Of a DNA stretch of 49,876 nucleotides, positions 32,889 through 42,344 are shown one piece after another (the stretch's first letter is position 1; each line of letters opens with the position of its first letter). A program made the translations under genes and the position numbers. This stretch comes from JBEICQ01 sp046297395 (GTDB lineage: Bacteria > Bacteroidota > Bacteroidia > UBA4408). The stretch lies in assembly GCA_046297395.1 (NCBI GenBank), contig JBKCNM010000054.1, positions 1 through 49,876 on the forward strand, written 5' to 3'. A model generated the notes under the pieces. It was not told where the DNA came from and ran no database searches. It saw only the letters and a program-made list of their open reading frames with translations.

Positions 32889-34895
32889 ATGAAAATAAAG
32901 CATTCTTTTTTTCTTTCACTTGCGTTTGCCTTCTTCTCCCTTTTCGCAACCGCAGCAGAAAACCTATCTCCCGAAAAACTCCTAAACCTCTGCCGCATCG
33001 ATGGTGCAAGCATCAGCCCTGATGGAAAAAGCATGCTCTACCAGGTTACTACACCCGATGTATCCGGTAACAGTTCAGGCAAAGAAATTTTTTCCTGTGC
33101 CCTCGGTGGTGGTGAACCCACACGCTGGGGCAATTTTAAGGAGAAGGTGATGATGCCCACATTTATCGCAAACGGAAAGAAAGTAGCTTTTACAAAAGTC
33201 GTTTCCGGAAATCTTCAGGTATTTGTCTCCGAACCGGATGGCTCCGCTCCCAAGCAACTTACAAACGCACCCAATGGAATCAATACCTATGTGTTTTCTG
33301 CCGATGCCGGAAGAATGGTATATACATCACAGGTAAAGACCGGAAAAAATATCAATGAAATTTATCCCGATCTGGACAAGGTAAGCGGAAGAATAATTGA
33401 TGATCTCGATTACCGTAACTGGGACAGCTGGGATGATTATACAAACAGCCATGTGTTTGTTTGTGAACTGAAGGATTTTAGCATCACTGCTACCCACGAG
33501 TGGTTTGCAGGTGAGACTTACGACTACGACGGGATTGCCATTTCACCCGATGGCAGCTTGATGGCCTGCTGGGCAAAGAAGCTCAACGGGAAAGCTGCAG
33601 CTGTCTCTACCAATACAGATGTTTTTCTCTGTGATCTTACCACAGGTAGCATCAGCAACATTACCGAATGGAACAAGGGTTATGACAAAGACCCGGTATT
33701 TTCACCAAACAGCAAAATGCTGGCCTACACATCTATGGCAGAAGATGGATATGAATCAGACAAGGCAGTATTGCATGTGTATGAAGTGCGGACAGGCAAA
33801 GATCGCATCCTCACAGGTTCCTTTGCTGAAGGTGTCTCTTCTCCCTGCTGGAACAATGAGAGTTCGGGCTTGTATTTTATCGCTCCATTCGAAGGAACTG
33901 AACAGGTGTATCAGGTGATGCTTAAAGACAATTCCATCAAGGCAATTACACGCGATGTGGCAGACTATACCTCTGTGCAGGTAACAGGTGATAAACTTTT
34001 GCTTGGCAAAATGTCGATGAGTTATCCGCGTACATATGTTTTGTGGGATTTGCCCACAGGTAAAGAGAGAGAAATTACCTCCAACAACCGTGCTCTCCTG
34101 AGTACCATTCAAATGGGAAAAGTGGAAAAAAACTGGGTGAAAACCAGCGATGGAAAAAAGGAACTGGTTTGGCTTATCTTTCCTCCTGATTTCAATCCCG
34201 CTCAAAAATATCCCGCACTGTTGTATTGTCAGGGTGGTCCGCAAAGTCAGGTGAGTCAGTTTTTTTCTTTCCGTTGGAATTTTCAACTGATGGCTTCGCA
34301 AGGTTACATCGTGGTAGCACCCAATCGCAGGGGACTTCCGGGATTTGGCAAGGAGTGGAATGATGCCATTGCCCGCGACTGGGGCGGACAAGCCATTTCG
34401 GATTATTATGCTGCTATCGACAGCATGTCTAAACGGCCTTATGTAGATGCCTCAAGATTAGGTGCAGTAGGTGCCAGTTATGGAGGCTATTCTGTGTATT
34501 ACATGGCCGGAAATCACAAGAAACGCTTTCGCTCTTTTATTGCTCATTGCGGCTTGTTTAATCTGGAGAGCTGGTATACTTCAACCGACGAACATTTTTT
34601 CTCACGACATGATATTGGCAAAGGGTATTGGGAAAAAGAAGGCAGCGAGGCGATTGCCAAGCATTCTCCTCATCGCATGGTAGGCAATTGGGATACACCT
34701 ATTTTGGTAATTCATGACGAGCTGGATTTTCGTGTACCCGTATCTGAAGGCATGCAAGCCTTTGGCGCCGCCCGTTTGCGTGATTTGCGTGCCCGCTTTT
34801 TATACATTCCCGATGAAGGGCACTGGGTGATGAAACCCCAGAATGCTTTGTTGTGGCACCGTGAATTTTTCAGGTGGTTGCGAGAAACCCTCTAA
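32889..34895 (+). CDS. Secreted S9-family serine peptidase (prolyl oligopeptidase type)
   Basis: The 668-residue protein has a signal peptide (residues 1-22, ending ATAAE), so it probably works in the periplasm. Residues about 25-410 form a beta-propeller with repeated WD40/PD40-type blades (ISPDGKSMLYQ; ISPDGSLMACWA; FSPNSKMLAYTS). The C-terminal alpha/beta hydrolase (about 420-668) has the nucleophile motif GASYGGY (Ser near 530), Asp in HDELDFRVP (near 611) and His in DEGHWV (near 645). Family members cut peptides, often dipeptidyl or acylaminoacyl substrates. Codon use returns to the less AT-rich style of the flanks, so it is not part of the polysaccharide locus. Confidence 0.92.
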   Translation: MKIKHSFFLSLAFAFFSLFATAAENLSPEKLLNLCRIDGASISPDGKSMLYQVTTPDVSGNSSGKEIFSCALGGGEPTRWGNFKEKVMMPTFIANGKKVAFTKVVSGNLQVFVSEPDGSAPKQLTNAPNGINTYVFSADAGRMVYTSQVKTGKNINEIYPDLDKVSGRIIDDLDYRNWDSWDDYTNSHVFVCELKDFSITATHEWFAGETYDYDGIAISPDGSLMACWAKKLNGKAAAVSTNTDVFLCDLTTGSISNITEWNKGYDKDPVFSPNSKMLAYTSMAEDGYESDKAVLHVYEVRTGKDRILTGSFAEGVSSPCWNNESSGLYFIAPFEGTEQVYQVMLKDNSIKAITRDVADYTSVQVTGDKLLLGKMSMSYPRTYVLWDLPTGKEREITSNNRALLSTIQMGKVEKNWVKTSDGKKELVWLIFPPDFNPAQKYPALLYCQGGPQSQVSQFFSFRWNFQLMASQGYIVVAPNRRGLPGFGKEWNDAIARDWGGQAISDYYAAIDSMSKRPYVDASRLGAVGASYGGYSVYYMAGNHKKRFRSFIAHCGLFNLESWYTSTDEHFFSRHDIGKGYWEKEGSEAIAKHSPHRMVGNWDTPILVIHDELDFRVPVSEGMQAFGAARLRDLRARFLYIPDEGHWVMKPQNALLWHREFFRWLRETL

Positions 34896-34949
34896 GCCTC
34901 CTGCCAAAAAAAGACATACACAAGGTAATCCTAGTAAAAAAACGGACTT

Positions 34950-36374
34950 TTATTTTTCGTTTTCTGCCTTCGACCACTCCAGGATGTAGGCATACAAATC
35001 ATTGATGGAGATGCCTGCTTGCTTCCGATATTTTTCCAGCAGCGCACGGTTGAATTCCTTGAACCTTACATAGCCCCGACTCTCAATCATCTGTTTTTCC
35101 ATGGTCGGCAAAAATTCCATGGTCTCTTTCCAAGAAAAATGATCGTTTACATACAGGGAAAACATGGCAAATGTCATATATTCATTAAACACCATAAACG
35201 AATTATTGTAGGCTTGTGTAACTTCTCCGCGTGCCCATTTCTCACGGTGCGAAAAGGCGACATTCACTTTATCTAAGCATTTTTCGGTCATTGGATTCAC
35301 ATAGTTGTGGTCGATTTCGGTAAATACCACGCGGCTGTTCTGCAATTCATTCATTTTCAAAGATTGATTTGCGGAAAGAGAGGAGGGACAGATAAACATG
35401 CAGGTTTGTGAGAAATCTTTTTTGACAATTTTTTGTGTGGAATGTGCACCAAATACAAGCGGTGAAAAGTACACCACATAAGAGCCATAGCTTGTTTGGA
35501 AGGTTTTGTCGAGCCAGGCTTTCATTTTTTCAATGGGATTGAGCGTGTTATAAAGTGTGATCAGGCTGTCATAATAGGATGTGTTGTTCCGATAAAATTC
35601 CCTGAATCCGGAGGCCTTAGCAAATTGCTCAAACACACCCAGGTCTTTCATGGGATCAAATGCATTCCATCCCTGCGCCATTTCCCTCAGCGCTCCTGTG
35701 AGTACAATTTTTCCATTGGCATCAAAGGAATAAGAACAGGCATTCATCTTTAATGCGTAGTAGTATTTGTAACTATCTTCAGAAAATATGTCTATGTTGC
35801 TATCCTCCAGGCGATGAAGACCACCAATGTATTTTTTGATGGTATCAAGCGCGGGATGAGTAAGGACCTTTGAAAAATATTTTTTCATCCTGCGGTAGTA
35901 GGGAAGGTCTGTTTGAAACATATTTCCCTCTTTTTCTGCATCGGGATGCAAAGCCATCAGCACATTCACCAGCTCACTTACTTCAGGAATTTCGATGGAT
36001 ACTCTGTTGTTGTATTTTTTGATGTAATCATCAGTGATTATAAGGTTAGGCAATACTCCCCTAATCCTCGTATGTGCAGTGTCAATTTTATTTAGCAATA
36101 CCACAAAATCAATGGTTTGATTGAGAGCAATACCAAATGAAACGCTGTCTTTTCCATCCGAAAAGGTAACGGTGTTGATGGGAAGTTCGCAGTCTGCAAA
36201 ATAAATATCGGTTGAAATCTCAGGACTCACTGTCCAGTCTGAGGTTTCTGATACTCCGTTCACCCGCACCTTCAGTTGTTTGGATGTGGTGCGAAAAATG
36301 GTTTGGCTAAAACTCTTGTTGCATGAAAAGCAAACAAGTAATAGGAGTGAGAGGGTGAAGATATTTTTTTTCAT
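34950..36374 (-). CDS. Secreted DUF4932-like protein
   Basis: The 474-residue protein has a signal peptide (Lys-rich start, LSLLLLVCFSC near 8-18; Cys18 could be a lipobox but the residue context is not ideal). The body resembles DUF4932 proteins. The segment VFTEIDHNYVNPMTEKCLDKV near 335-355 corresponds to their conserved E-x-x-H-x-x-VNP region, which looks like a degenerate metallopeptidase site, and WNAFDPMKDLGVFEQFAK is nearby. No complete HExxH motif is visible, so enzyme activity is uncertain. It is the last gene of the sigma/anti-sigma unit, 36 bases after the GIN-domain gene. Confidence 0.6.
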   Translation of the reverse strand: MKKNIFTLSLLLLVCFSCNKSFSQTIFRTTSKQLKVRVNGVSETSDWTVSPEISTDIYFADCELPINTVTFSDGKDSVSFGIALNQTIDFVVLLNKIDTAHTRIRGVLPNLIITDDYIKKYNNRVSIEIPEVSELVNVLMALHPDAEKEGNMFQTDLPYYRRMKKYFSKVLTHPALDTIKKYIGGLHRLEDSNIDIFSEDSYKYYYALKMNACSYSFDANGKIVLTGALREMAQGWNAFDPMKDLGVFEQFAKASGFREFYRNNTSYYDSLITLYNTLNPIEKMKAWLDKTFQTSYGSYVVYFSPLVFGAHSTQKIVKKDFSQTCMFICPSSLSANQSLKMNELQNSRVVFTEIDHNYVNPMTEKCLDKVNVAFSHREKWARGEVTQAYNNSFMVFNEYMTFAMFSLYVNDHFSWKETMEFLPTMEKQMIESRGYVRFKEFNRALLEKYRKQAGISINDLYAYILEWSKAENEK

Positions 36375-36410
36375 GATAAGGGTTGTGCACTGCTAAAGTA
36401 GTGCGTATAG

Positions 36411-37871
36411 TTAAAATGAAAACAAGCGAATGCCCAAAGTGAAAGGATACAATTCAATGGTTTTCCCTTTTGCAAAAAGCGGCGTAAGACCGTAACTTGA
36501 AAAGACTTCTACCTTGCGCACCGCAATTCTAACAGCTGCCATAAGCCTGAACGGATTCATGTAATAATCGCTGTGGGTATTGCTGCGCTGGTAAACATCA
36601 TCCACATAAGCGGATTGAATCAGCTTGGCCGTCCAAGGTCTCCATGCTCCAATCACGCCCATGGCAAGACCTATTCCTTTTTTGGGATTGCTATTTGTTT
36701 GCATCTGAAGCATCAGAGGCATGGTAAATGAGGTCGTCCGCAGCATGTTAGTACGGTAGCGTGCACCCGTAAAAACACCCGTGAGTGTGTCAGGAATGTT
36801 CTGAAGCCGATAGCGTTCTGCAAACTGGTAACGGTTAAACTCCATGCCAAGTCCTGTAAGGATACCCACATACTCTTTGAAGATAGGAATATTCTCCTCA
36901 TAAAAGTTGAGATTAAAGACAAAGGATTTTCCATAATTCAGTTTGAAATAAGGATGTGCTTCAGGCATGCCAATACTTTGTGAGGCAGTGGAATAGCCAT
37001 TGATGCCAAATTCTAATCCGCTCCACATGCTGCGCAATTCTTTTTCATCGCTTTTATGATCATCTTCTTCATCATCATCCAGGTCTTTTAGTGCAAACTT
37101 TTTCTTTCCGAGTTGAATCATTACTTCTTTGTCATCTTCATCTTCATCCTTGTTTGTAGAGCTGCTGTTTCCGTTTCTTTTTTCCAAACTGCCGGCACCA
37201 CTCACATCCACATTCAATTTCGATGGTTCACCCATGTAAGTGATGTTACCTGCGCCATGCACATCGCCCACAAGCGATTCACTCACATTGAGTTTGATTT
37301 CGGAGGCCCCGCTTGAACTCACTTTGCAACGAGCCGCCTGAAGATCAAAGGCCTTCACATCTGAAGCTCCTGATGCATCAATGGTGAAGTCACCTGTCTT
37401 CCCTTTGAGTTTGATGTTTCCTGCTCCCGATGTGTTCAGAAAAATTTTGTTTGCATTCATTTCCATGTCCAGATCGCTGCTGCCGGAGACCTCTATCTTT
37501 AATTCATCTGATTGAATTGAATTTTTACTTGCAACATCCGTTCCTCCTCGAAGACTCAGGGAACGAAGTTTTTTTACATGCACCACCCATGTTGCGTTTG
37601 ATGGCAGATTCAAAGGGTTATTGATGCTCAGGGTATTGTTTTCAATTTTAATTGGCAATTCAGATAAGGAGATACTACTTCCGGTGATCTCAATTCGATC
37701 TGTGCTGTCGGACATCAAATAGATTTTATCCGTTTTGTCATTTATTGAAAGCACCAAAGCTTTGGTCTGAATGCGAATGTTCTCAAAGGAATCACTTTTG
37801 CTGCTTACCTGTGCGAACAAGGCTGCTTGGAAAGTAATCATCAATGAAAGTGTGATGAGTTTTGTTTTCAT
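36411..37871 (-). CDS. GIN-domain (DUF2807) surface protein with C-terminal outer-membrane region
   Basis: The 486-residue protein has a signal peptide (1-20, ending LFAQ). The putative auto-transporter adhesin head (GIN, DUF2807) domain lies at about 30-230, a beta-helix with repeated SGSSDLD, SGAGNIK, SGASDVK, SGASEIK, SGAGSLE turns. An acidic linker follows at about 238-285, with runs of Asp and Glu. The remaining 200 residues look like an outer-membrane beta barrel (alternating strands, FNLNFYEE, TSFTMPLMLQMQ, ending TLGIRLFSF). The fusion of a GIN head to a barrel would place the head at the surface or in the periplasm. It is encoded downstream of the anti-sigma gene, the usual neighbourhood for DUF2807. 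Confidence 0.82.
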   Translation of the reverse strand: MKTKLITLSLMITFQAALFAQVSSKSDSFENIRIQTKALVLSINDKTDKIYLMSDSTDRIEITGSSISLSELPIKIENNTLSINNPLNLPSNATWVVHVKKLRSLSLRGGTDVASKNSIQSDELKIEVSGSSDLDMEMNANKIFLNTSGAGNIKLKGKTGDFTIDASGASDVKAFDLQAARCKVSSSGASEIKLNVSESLVGDVHGAGNITYMGEPSKLNVDVSGAGSLEKRNGNSSSTNKDEDEDDKEVMIQLGKKKFALKDLDDDEEDDHKSDEKELRSMWSGLEFGINGYSTASQSIGMPEAHPYFKLNYGKSFVFNLNFYEENIPIFKEYVGILTGLGMEFNRYQFAERYRLQNIPDTLTGVFTGARYRTNMLRTTSFTMPLMLQMQTNSNPKKGIGLAMGVIGAWRPWTAKLIQSAYVDDVYQRSNTHSDYYMNPFRLMAAVRIAVRKVEVFSSYGLTPLFAKGKTIELYPFTLGIRLFSF

Positions 37872-37929
37872 GTTTTATTTTGTTTCTTGATTGTTTCACT
37901 GCATATTAAAAGGCATTTAAGGACCGGCC

Positions 37930-39021
37930 TTATTTTTCTAAAAATACTCCGACGCCCTTGCCTGAGATACCCATGGCGGTTACTTGTCCTCTTTGTCCTC
38001 TTTCGTAAACCAGTTTCATGTTGCTACCCGTAATGCTGTTTATGCCACCTAGCAGCAAGCCTGCAAGATCGGCCGGAATAATTTTGCTTCCTGTCATGCT
38101 CATTCCATGATCTGTGGTTTGTATGTTTTTGTTTGCCTGTTTTTTAATTTCGGCAAGCAGCCATTGCTTTGGGCTGTTGTATTTTTTGGTCTTGTTTTCC
38201 GGGAATTTTAATTCTCTGGATGCCAGCGGATTTTCCTCACTTCCCGGCGATGGTACAGAAACCAAATACCCATCTGTTTCCAATATTGCAGCAGGCATAT
38301 TTGTCATGGTTTCTACCTGTGCCAAAGATTCAGTGTCTATCCCGTTATTTTCAGGCGAAGGAATTGGTTTTGATGTTTCTTGTTTATTCAATGCTTTTTT
38401 ACTTTCAAATGAAGGTTTTTTTGATGATGGTTTATCCTGTTTATTCAACTTGTTTTTTCTGGGAACAATTTTGATGGATTGTTGAGAATGTTGGATATTT
38501 GATTCTGCATTCCGTTCTGCCACAGTTTTAGCTGTCCCTTCAATCTTTCTTTCAAAGAGAAAAATGGCCGGAATAATAAGCATCAGGATGATGGCAGCAG
38601 CAGCATAATAGTAAAAATGCGTATTGGAAGTGTTCTGATAAAGGCTGTATTTGAAATCAAAAACCTCCTTTTCATCATATTTTAGTTTTGTTTGCTGATA
38701 GAGAAAGAAGGTGTTTTTTCTTTCCGAATCTTCCTCAATCCAATCTAAAAATGCATTTCTTTTTTCTTCTCCAAGATCGTTTTCGAGTGCAGCAACATAA
38801 AGCGTTTCATCTGCTTTGAAAATTCCTCTGATCAACAAATCCTTTTTATCGAACCGTTCTTCCTCAGGTTCAAGTTTCATCTGTTCCAATCCCTCCATCT
38901 CTATTTTTATTTCAGGATGGTCTTCAATAAACTGCAACAAGGCATCTGTCTCTGCTGGACTGAGTTTACCATCCATAAAGGAAAGCATGTATTCCGGGTA
39001 ATTTTCCTTGTTAATCATCAC
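37930..39021 (-). CDS. Probable anti-sigma factor, membrane-spanning
   Basis: The 363-residue protein overlaps the ECF sigma gene by four bases (ATGA), the usual arrangement of a cognate anti-sigma factor. Residues 1-135 are acidic and helical and would bind sigma in the cytoplasm. One membrane helix lies at about 136-156 (FYYYAAAAIILMLIIPAIFLF). The C-terminal 200 residues are Lys/Ser/Pro-rich then ordered (LLLGGINSITGSNM near the end) and would be periplasmic. There is no HxxxCxxC zinc motif, so it is not of the classic zinc type. Two adjacent ATGs (39021, 39018) are possible; the function is supported mainly by context. Confidence 0.72.
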   Translation of the reverse strand: MMINKENYPEYMLSFMDGKLSPAETDALLQFIEDHPEIKIEMEGLEQMKLEPEEERFDKKDLLIRGIFKADETLYVAALENDLGEEKRNAFLDWIEEDSERKNTFFLYQQTKLKYDEKEVFDFKYSLYQNTSNTHFYYYAAAAIILMLIIPAIFLFERKIEGTAKTVAERNAESNIQHSQQSIKIVPRKNKLNKQDKPSSKKPSFESKKALNKQETSKPIPSPENNGIDTESLAQVETMTNMPAAILETDGYLVSVPSPGSEENPLASRELKFPENKTKKYNSPKQWLLAEIKKQANKNIQTTDHGMSMTGSKIIPADLAGLLLGGINSITGSNMKLVYERGQRGQVTAMGISGKGVGVFLEK

Positions 39022-39503
39022 AGCACATGTTCCAGTTTACCAATATATTCTTTGAGTGCAACCCTTCCACGGTAGATATACACTTTTACCTGTGACTCTG
39101 AAAGGCCGGTTATTTTTCCCATCTCTTCATAGTTATATCCTTCATAATCTCTCAGAAGGATAAGTGTTTTCTGTATTTCTGGAAGGGTATCGAGTGCCTT
39201 ATGAAGAATCTGCTGCAAACCCAAAAAAGGCTTTTCTTTTACCTGATGCAGATGATGAGATTTTTCAATGGGCTGCGTTCGCTGCATCTGCTTGCTTCTG
39301 TCAATCACCAGGTGATACACTGTTGTAAACAAATAGGATTTTACCTTTTGATAATCCACGCCTGCATGTTTTTCCCACAATCTTGTATAGGCCTCCTGCA
39401 CCATGTCATTGGCCGTGTCCCGGTCTTTCACATGCTTCAGTGCAAACCTGAACAGTCCGTCTGAAAAAGCATCAACACTTAAGTTATATTCCGCGGGACT
39501 CAT
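39018..39503 (-). CDS. ECF-family RNA polymerase sigma factor
   Basis: The 161-residue protein has sigma region 2 at about 10-75 (FRFALKHVKDRDTANDMVQEAYTRLW, then YLFTTVYHLVIDR) and region 4 at about 105-155 (LPEIQKTLILLRDYEGYNYEEMGKITGLSESQVKVYIYRGR, a helix-turn-helix). No region 3 is present, as expected for the extracytoplasmic-function group. It is the first gene of the unit sigma, anti-sigma, GIN protein, DUF4932-like protein, which it may control in response to an envelope signal. No clear TAnnTTTG box was seen in front of it, so it could be autoregulated from its own promoter type. Confidence 0.92.
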   Translation of the reverse strand: MSPAEYNLSVDAFSDGLFRFALKHVKDRDTANDMVQEAYTRLWEKHAGVDYQKVKSYLFTTVYHLVIDRSKQMQRTQPIEKSHHLHQVKEKPFLGLQQILHKALDTLPEIQKTLILLRDYEGYNYEEMGKITGLSESQVKVYIYRGRVALKEYIGKLEHVL

Positions 39504-39654
39504 TTGTTTGGTAAGACTATTGGCATGCTGAGGAAGTTACACGATCTCCTGTAATATGATATAAGTAATTGAAATACAGGTGATAAAATAGAATATGAAG
39601 GGCATATTTTCATACATTTTCCTTATGTGTAACTTGCAGCCGAATTGAGAAAAC

Positions 39655-40854
39655 ATGAAAATAGGCATTTTACGGGAAGGCAAGCAACCACCAGACAAGC
39701 GAGTACCATTTACACCAGAGCAATGTGCATTCATTCAGAATCATTTTTCGGCAGAGGTAGTGGTTCAACCGAGCGATATCCGTTGCTACCGAAATGATGA
39801 GTACCAGTCTGCCGGCATTCGTATGCAGGAGGATGTAAAAGATTGCGATTTACTCATGGGCATCAAAGAGGTTCCTGCGGCGGATTTAATTCCGGGCAAG
39901 AAATACCTTTTTTTCTCCCATACCATTAAAAAGCAGCCTCACAACATCAAGTTGATGCATACGCTGATAGAAAAGAAAATTCAGATGGTGGATTATGAAT
40001 GTTTAACCGATACTTCATTTAATCGCATCATCGGATTTGGTCACTATGCCGGAATCGTGGGAGCATACAATGGCATCAGGGCCTATGGTTTGCGTTACGG
40101 ACTTTTTTACATCAAGCCTGCGCATGATTGTTATGACAAAAATGAATTGCGGGATGAGCTCAACAAAGTGCGTCTTTCGAACATCAAAATCATCATTACC
40201 GGCAACGGAAGGGTGGCCAATGGTGCCATCGAACTTCTAGGATTGCTGGGCATCCGCAGAATCACTCCTTTTGAATTCACTCAATTTTCTTACCGTGAAC
40301 CTACCTATTGTCAATTGCACAGCAACAATTACAATGAGCCTGTGGATGGATCACCCTGGAGCACGGAGCGCTTTTATAAATCTCCGGAGCAGTTCAGATC
40401 CACCTTTTTAAAATACACCAAGTATTGCGATTTATTGCTGCACTGTTCCTTTTGGAATCCTGCTGCCCCCGTGCTTTTTACCAAGAAAGACATGCAGTCG
40501 AGTGAGTTTCGCATCAGCGTAATTGCCGACATCAGCTGTGATATCAATGGTGCAGTTCCGGCCACAAGTCGTGCATCTACCATCGAGCAACCATTTTACG
40601 GATACAATCCACTAACCGAAAAAGAAGATGAACCGTTTTCTCATAAAACCATTACCATCATGGCAGTGGATAATCTTCCCTGTGAATTGCCCAGAGATGC
40701 ATCCGAAGATTTTGGAAAAGAGTTGTTTGAAAAAGTGATGCCATCGCTCCTGCATAAAGATGAGGATGGTTTAATAGAACGAGCCACTATCTGCAAGGAA
40801 GGAGAACTGATGCCCCGTTTTCATTACCTCGAAGATTATGCCTTTTTAAAATGA
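39655..40854 (+). CDS. Lysine-forming saccharopine dehydrogenase-like / alanine dehydrogenase-PNT family oxidoreductase
   Basis: The 399-residue NAD(P)-dependent enzyme has an AlaDh/PNT N-terminal domain: GILREGKQPPDKRVPFTPEQC at 4-24 (substrate-binding Arg and Lys), MGIKEVP near 68-74 and KYLFFSHTIKKQ near 83-94. The Rossmann domain lies near 176-190 (IKIIITGNGRVANGAIELL). The pattern FGHYAGIVGAYNGIRAYGLR suits the saccharopine dehydrogenase (L-lysine-forming) subgroup more than alanine dehydrogenase, which usually has a GVQ-G-x-YLE type segment. The exact substrate is unproven. It overlaps the lipoprotein gene by four bases. Only a near-consensus box (TACATTTT, 39613-39620) lies upstream. 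Confidence 0.78.
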   Translation: MKIGILREGKQPPDKRVPFTPEQCAFIQNHFSAEVVVQPSDIRCYRNDEYQSAGIRMQEDVKDCDLLMGIKEVPAADLIPGKKYLFFSHTIKKQPHNIKLMHTLIEKKIQMVDYECLTDTSFNRIIGFGHYAGIVGAYNGIRAYGLRYGLFYIKPAHDCYDKNELRDELNKVRLSNIKIIITGNGRVANGAIELLGLLGIRRITPFEFTQFSYREPTYCQLHSNNYNEPVDGSPWSTERFYKSPEQFRSTFLKYTKYCDLLLHCSFWNPAAPVLFTKKDMQSSEFRISVIADISCDINGAVPATSRASTIEQPFYGYNPLTEKEDEPFSHKTITIMAVDNLPCELPRDASEDFGKELFEKVMPSLLHKDEDGLIERATICKEGELMPRFHYLEDYAFLK

Positions 40855-42131
40855 GCATACACAAACTGTATATTCCGATTTTCACAGGGATTGCCTTTTT
40901 ACTTTTTGCCTGTAAAAAGGAAGATACCCAATCGCCCACACTTACAGCAGAAATTTTTAAGGCCAAACAAGTGTACAACATTGGCGACACTATCAAAGTA
41001 ATTGCAACCTACAGCGACGATAACAACATATCACAGGTAACCGTAGATTTGATTAATGACAAATCACTCACGGTTGGGAATGCTTCTTCTTATAAAAGCA
41101 GTGAGAAGAAAAAAATTGTTTCCCTCATTCATGAAATCATCCTTACAGACTCTACCCTGAAAAGCGGAGATTATCGGGTGAGAATTCTTGTTTCTGACGG
41201 CGCGCAAAGTGCAAGCAAGTTTTTGAGCCTTAAGCTGGCAGGTATCCCAAGGAGATTAACCGGATGGATATTTTACGATGAAGAAAACGGAATCATCCGC
41301 CTGCGTACCATTGATTCTCTTCGACAGGTGCAGGAGCACTACTCTACCCCCGGATTACTGGTAGGTGTGAATTACCATTCGGTGAAAAACCAATTGTATA
41401 TCACCCAAAATACTTCACTCACCATGCAGACTTACCAGTATCCTTCCATGGCTTTCCGCTGGAACCTTTCATCTCTTTCTCCTTTTTACGGACTCGGTCA
41501 ATCTGATTCAACACTGTATCTGGGAACCTATGACGGTAAAATCAAGGGATATGATTTTGCGGGGATAAACACCTTTGATGCTGATGCTTTGATGAACGGG
41601 TTATACCCAACAAAAATCATGGAGGTTGGCAAATATGTTTACACCATCCAAAATGGTTTGGGCGGTGGAAATTACTTGGTCGTTTACAATAAAAATACAG
41701 GGGCAATAATTCAAAGCACCACCCTTTCTTTTCTTCCTGAGGACTTTTGCCGTTGCGATGATAACTCCATATTTCTGCTCAAAAAAAATTCCTTTACCTC
41801 CGAAATTTTTCTCTATACCATCAGCACCAATGCCACCTTTATGGCCAAGCAGATCAATGAGCCTGCCCTGAGCATGTGTTATCTTTCAGACAAGCATATC
41901 GTGCTCGGAGGAACATCCTGGGTGTACGATTACCGATACACTACCAACTCAGCTGTACAGGCGTTTTACATGCCTCAGGCACATCGTTTGTATTATGAAC
42001 CCATTACCTCCACACTCTGTGGAATCACTACTGAGAAGATTTTCTTTTCCTCCTTAAATTATCAATCCGTGCAGGTTATACTAAACAGCACCACTGTAAA
42101 GAGCGGCATCTTTCCAACTTATAACAATTAA
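40851..42131 (+). CDS. Putative surface lipoprotein, unknown function
   Basis: The 426-residue protein has a lipoprotein signal ending LLFA-Cys21, followed by KKEDTQSPT, a charged linker as in exported Bacteroidota lipoproteins. Residues about 25-135 look like an immunoglobulin-type beta domain (IKVIATYSDDNNISQVTVDL; SGDYRVRILVSDGAQSASK). The remainder has repeated strands compatible with a beta-propeller (LRTIDS, LYLGTYDGKIKGYDF, YVYTIQNGLGGGNYLVVYNKNTG). No enzyme motif is seen. It is translationally coupled to the upstream dehydrogenase gene, though no functional link is obvious. Confidence 0.65.
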   Translation: MSIHKLYIPIFTGIAFLLFACKKEDTQSPTLTAEIFKAKQVYNIGDTIKVIATYSDDNNISQVTVDLINDKSLTVGNASSYKSSEKKKIVSLIHEIILTDSTLKSGDYRVRILVSDGAQSASKFLSLKLAGIPRRLTGWIFYDEENGIIRLRTIDSLRQVQEHYSTPGLLVGVNYHSVKNQLYITQNTSLTMQTYQYPSMAFRWNLSSLSPFYGLGQSDSTLYLGTYDGKIKGYDFAGINTFDADALMNGLYPTKIMEVGKYVYTIQNGLGGGNYLVVYNKNTGAIIQSTTLSFLPEDFCRCDDNSIFLLKKNSFTSEIFLYTISTNATFMAKQINEPALSMCYLSDKHIVLGGTSWVYDYRYTTNSAVQAFYMPQAHRLYYEPITSTLCGITTEKIFFSSLNYQSVQVILNSTTVKSGIFPTYNN

Positions 42132-42137
42132 AGTCAG

Positions 42138-42344
42138 ATGTATATCCTCAAAATAAAAGGCAAGGCAAAAATTCCGGATTACATTCAAATCCGCGATGAA
42201 AATTTCACGCTCAAAGCCTATTTCCGGGTGGACCGTCCGGAAAAATCACTCAGTAAAATTGGTCTCAATGATGAGCAGGCAGCGGCCATTCAAAAATTGA
42301 TAGCTGACCTGCCTTTTGGCGTCGTACAAAAAATTGAACTCTAA
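42138..42344 (+). CDS. Small conserved-looking cytoplasmic protein, unknown function
   Basis: The 68-residue protein has a plausible compact fold: a beta-rich first half (YILKIKGKAKIPDYIQIRDENFT), then a helix (LNDEQAAAIQKLIADL). It has no signal peptide, membrane helix or recognised motif. The start lies six bases after the lipoprotein stop, and its stop overlaps the FtsE-like start by one base (TAATG), so it is translated with the ATPase. I recall small proteins beside FtsE-like genes in related genomes but cannot verify this. A role linked to the ATPase is inference. Confidence 0.7.
   Translation: MYILKIKGKAKIPDYIQIRDENFTLKAYFRVDRPEKSLSKIGLNDEQAAAIQKLIADLPFGVVQKIEL

Noticed and set aside
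33756..34391. 211-codon minus-strand open frame inside the S9 peptidase gene
   Set aside because: Antisense shadow; the plus strand encodes a clear peptidase with intact catalytic residues.
34896..34975. AAAACG/CGTTTT inverted repeat between the converging S9 peptidase and DUF4932-like genes as a terminator
   Set aside because: The stem is only six AT-rich pairs with a 13-base loop and it overlaps the coding end of the minus-strand gene; too weak to list.
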